DNA of 7,979 nt from Clostridia bacterium (lineage in GTDB: Bacteria > Bacillota > Clostridia > Christensenellales > CAG-1252): contig SACC01000048.1 in NCBI GenBank assembly GCA_009928745.1, positions 1 to 7,979 on the forward strand. Direction: 5' to 3'. Position 1 is the stretch's first letter, and every line of letters begins with the position of its first letter. Below, piece by piece: positions 6,668 to 7,979 of the stretch. The notes beneath the pieces are model-generated. The model was given only the letters and a program-made list of their open reading frames with translations. It did not search any database and had not been told where the DNA came from. Made by a program: the position numbers and the translations under genes.

Positions 6668-6931
6668 ATGAGCAAAACCTGGTATCCGATGATTGACTAT
6701 GAAAAATGTATCGAGTGCGGCGCGTGTATCGCAAAATGCAAGAACGGTGTCTACGATAAGCAATCGACATTGCCTATTGTCGTTAATCCCGATAACTGTA
6801 TCCAAGGCTGCACGGGTTGCGGAAAGTTATGCCCAGTCGGCGCGATAGAGTATTTTGGAGACAATAAGGCGGAAAATAATGAGAATTGTAGTTGCGGCTG
6901 CGGGAATTGCGGCTGCGGCGGAAAATGTTAA
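6668..6931 (+). CDS. Two-cluster 4Fe-4S ferredoxin-type protein with Cys-Gly-rich tail
   Basis: An 87-residue cytoplasmic protein with two cluster motifs. The first is C14xxC17xxC20xxxC24 and the second C44xxxC48xxC51xxxC55-P. The second has one extra residue between its first two cysteines (NCIQGCTGC), and a Pro follows only the second set. After an acidic linker the last 14 residues hold six more cysteines (C74, C76, C78, C81, C83, C87) in a Cys-Gly pattern that could bind a metal or metalloid. The WYPMIDYEKC opening is shared by ferredoxin-like proteins that I recall beside DUF318-type permeases. Its likely role is low-potential electron transfer, perhaps to the neighbouring thiol proteins or to a bound metal; this is inference. 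AAAAGGAG at 6653-6660 is 7 nt before the ATG, and the gene begins 20 nt after the permease. Confidence 0.88.
   Translation: MSKTWYPMIDYEKCIECGACIAKCKNGVYDKQSTLPIVVNPDNCIQGCTGCGKLCPVGAIEYFGDNKAENNENCSCGCGNCGCGGKC
6892..6918 (+). repeat. Short tandem repeat encoding the Cys-Gly tail
   Basis: TTGCGGCTGCGG occurs at 6892-6903 and again at 6907-6918, a 15-bp (five-codon) period. It encodes S-C-G-C-G followed by N-C-G-C-G (residues 75-84 of the ferredoxin), so the metal-binding-like tail probably grew by an in-frame duplication. Confidence 0.8.
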
Positions 6932-6946
6932 TTAGGAGGCGATAAT

Positions 6947-7177
6947 ATGAAAATCGTAGTTTACGGAACTGGCTGTAAAAGCTGTCACGCTCTGCACGAG
7001 AGCGTACTCAAATTGGTAAAGGACAACGCAATAGACGCGGAAGTCGAATACATTACAGATCTCAACAAAATAATCAGCAAGGGAATAATGCAGATGCCCG
7101 CCCTTGAGGTAGACGGCAAGTTCAAATGTATGGGCAGGGTGCCGAAAGATAAGGAATTATTAATATATTTCAGATAA
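6947..7177 (+). CDS. Small thioredoxin/glutaredoxin-fold protein (TM0996/MTH895 type, redox-active disulfide protein 2)
   Basis: A 76-residue cytoplasmic thioredoxin-fold protein of the minimal type (Thioredoxin_3, often called redox-active disulfide protein 2), at the family's usual length. The active site is GTGCKSCHAL with C10 and C13, followed by a helix, a strand with EVEYITDL, the cis-proline MPAL (P51) and the GRVP turn (63-66). An additional C61 sits where homologues usually have serine or another small residue. It should shuttle reducing equivalents by thiol-disulfide exchange. In this operon it may take electrons to or from the CcdA-like protein or keep the permease substrate in the trivalent thiol-bound form. 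AGGAGG at 6934-6939 is 7 nt before the ATG; the gap from the ferredoxin gene is 15 nt. Confidence 0.9.
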   Translation: MKIVVYGTGCKSCHALHESVLKLVKDNAIDAEVEYITDLNKIISKGIMQMPALEVDGKFKCMGRVPKDKELLIYFR

Positions 7178-7190
7178 AGGAGAGTATTAC

Positions 7191-7703
7191 ATGAGCAGTA
7201 GAGGAACTAAGAAAAAAGCGATTAGCGAATCGAGACCCATGCAAAAGCAACTGTCTAAGGAAGAACAAAAGAAAAAGTCAAGACAAATCTGGTGGGCGAC
7301 AACAGGCAAAAAACTGGTAGGCTCAATAATTGTTGTACTTGTACTTACAGCGGTTGTCGTAGGTATTGTTTTGGGTACAGCTAATGGCTCGGGCAATAAC
7401 AATAACGCTATTAATCCTTCAAAACCTTCTTTTATAGATATTGGCTCAACTGGCTGCGCGGCTTGCCGTCAACTGCAGCCTGTAATGGCGCAACTAAAAG
7501 CGGATTACGGGAATGATGTCAATGTATTGTTCTATGACGCTTGGTATTCAACAAAAGGCGAAGAAATGGCTGCGAAATACAAAGTCTCAGGCATACCGAC
7601 ATTAATATTTGTTAATGCGAACGGCAAAGAGGTCGCAAGGTGGTCGGGATATCACAGTTATGAAGAAATTGTCGAAAAATTCCAATCATTAGGGTGGGTG
7701 TAA
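7191..7703 (+). CDS. Membrane-anchored thioredoxin family protein
   Basis: A 170-residue protein with three parts. The first is a strongly basic N-terminus (about 1-40, rich in Lys and Arg). The second is one membrane segment (about 42-62). After a Gly/Asn linker (64-76) comes a thioredoxin domain (about 78-170). The active site is GSTGCAACRQL with C89 and C92, and the cis-proline loop is VSGIPTLIF with P136. By the positive-inside rule the thioredoxin domain lies outside the membrane. CAAC differs from the CGPC of cytoplasmic thioredoxin. The likely partner is the CcdA-like protein encoded 1 nt downstream, which would keep the outer thiols reduced. AAAGGAG at 7176-7182 overlaps the previous stop codon and is 8 nt before the ATG. 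It could alternatively be an oxidase or isomerase for surface proteins, though the operon context argues for a reductive relay. Confidence 0.9.
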   Translation: MSSRGTKKKAISESRPMQKQLSKEEQKKKSRQIWWATTGKKLVGSIIVVLVLTAVVVGIVLGTANGSGNNNNAINPSKPSFIDIGSTGCAACRQLQPVMAQLKADYGNDVNVLFYDAWYSTKGEEMAAKYKVSGIPTLIFVNANGKEVARWSGYHSYEEIVEKFQSLGWV

Positions 7704-7704
7704 T

Positions 7705-7979
7705 ATGGATGCAATACTTCAAAAATTAGGTGAATTAATATCCGGTAATTTTGGCATTGGCATGTTAATAGCGTTTGTTGCCGGTATTCTTACTGTATTC
7801 ACGCCTTGTTCGCTCTCAAGCATACCGCTAATAGTTGCGTATGTGGGCGGAGCAGGGATCAAAAAGGAAACCGCAGATGAAGAGGATGACGCGGACGGCG
7901 AAGAAACCGATATTGCTAATATTCAAGCAAAATTAGCAAAAAGCAAAGAAAAAGCCGATGATGGCACAGTACTGAAGGC
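7705..7979 (+). CDS. CcdA/DsbD-type membrane thiol-electron carrier, N-terminal part (cut by window end)
   Basis: Only the first 91 codons plus two bases are present; the frame is open to the edge. After a short amphipathic start, one hydrophobic helix carries GILTVFTPCSLSSIPLIVAY (residues 27-46), the G...F.TPC.L...P hallmark of the CcdA/DsbD transmembrane family, with redox cysteine C35. It then runs into a long, highly charged segment (53-91) rich in Glu, Asp and Lys before any second helix; ordinary CcdA proteins have a short loop there. Family function is to pass electrons from cytoplasmic thioredoxin to outside thiol proteins. It starts 1 nt after the anchored thioredoxin gene, with the weak GGGTGGGTG (7692-7700) as ribosome site, so translation is probably coupled. 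Some CcdA relatives (ArsG type) are reported as aromatic arsenical exporters, an alternative role that fits an arsR operon. Confidence 0.85.
   Translation, partial: MDAILQKLGELISGNFGIGMLIAFVAGILTVFTPCSLSSIPLIVAYVGGAGIKKETADEEDDADGEETDIANIQAKLAKSKEKADDGTVLK

Noticed and set aside
1..7979. CRISPR array, tRNA or rRNA gene, riboswitch, insertion sequence or phage attachment site
   Set aside because: No repeat-spacer pattern, cloverleaf, conserved rRNA block, known riboswitch core, transposase or terminal repeats could be seen on either strand.
5179..7979. Horizontal transfer of the arsR-permease operon, suggested by a locally higher GC content than in the ger genes
   Set aside because: By eye some blocks are GC-richer (34 of 60 bases at 5881-5940 versus 21 of 60 at 3301-3360), but the richer block encodes conserved Gly/Ala-rich helices, and no integrase, repeats or tRNA junction supports transfer.

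Overview
The window looks like part of the chromosome of a low-GC, endospore-forming Gram-positive bacterium, most likely an anaerobe of the Clostridia. The reasons are the AT-rich intergenic DNA, strong AGGAGG-type ribosome binding sites, a complete three-gene GerA-type spore germinant receptor operon, and a small 2x[4Fe-4S] ferredoxin in a redox gene set. I do not recognise the species. All supported genes are on the + strand and nothing on the - strand looks real.

Region 1 (1-1228): an AT-rich leader with no convincing gene, then two small single genes. The first is a DUF7000-type protein. The second is a cysteine-rich DUF3795-type protein with a C-terminal zinc-ribbon-like motif. An AT-rich inverted repeat sits over the end of the second gene. 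A weak forespore (sigma-G-like) promoter candidate lies just before the germination operon.

Region 2 (1229-5055): a germinant receptor operon in the order B-C-A: GerAB-type permease (GTG start), GerAC-type lipoprotein (11-nt overlap), GerAA-type subunit (TTG start, strong RBS). It closes with a clear rho-independent terminator at 5024-5055. In the dormant spore the three proteins should form an inner-membrane receptor that senses nutrients and starts germination.

Region 3 (5056-7979, continuing past the window): a second operon behind a perfect-consensus vegetative promoter (TTGACA-17-TATAAT) that is overlapped and followed by inverted repeats. The genes are an ArsR/SmtB regulator with a CxC metal site, a DUF318/ArsP-like permease with a TPFCSCSS motif, a two-cluster ferredoxin with a Cys-Gly metal-binding-like tail, a small TM0996-type thioredoxin fold protein, a membrane-anchored thioredoxin predicted to face outward, and the start of a CcdA/DsbD-type membrane electron carrier. 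Together they suggest metal- or metalloid-induced efflux coupled to a thiol/iron-sulfur redox relay across the membrane. The individual families are known. The combined role, the substrate and the electron route are inference, and this operon is the best candidate in the window for an under-described system.
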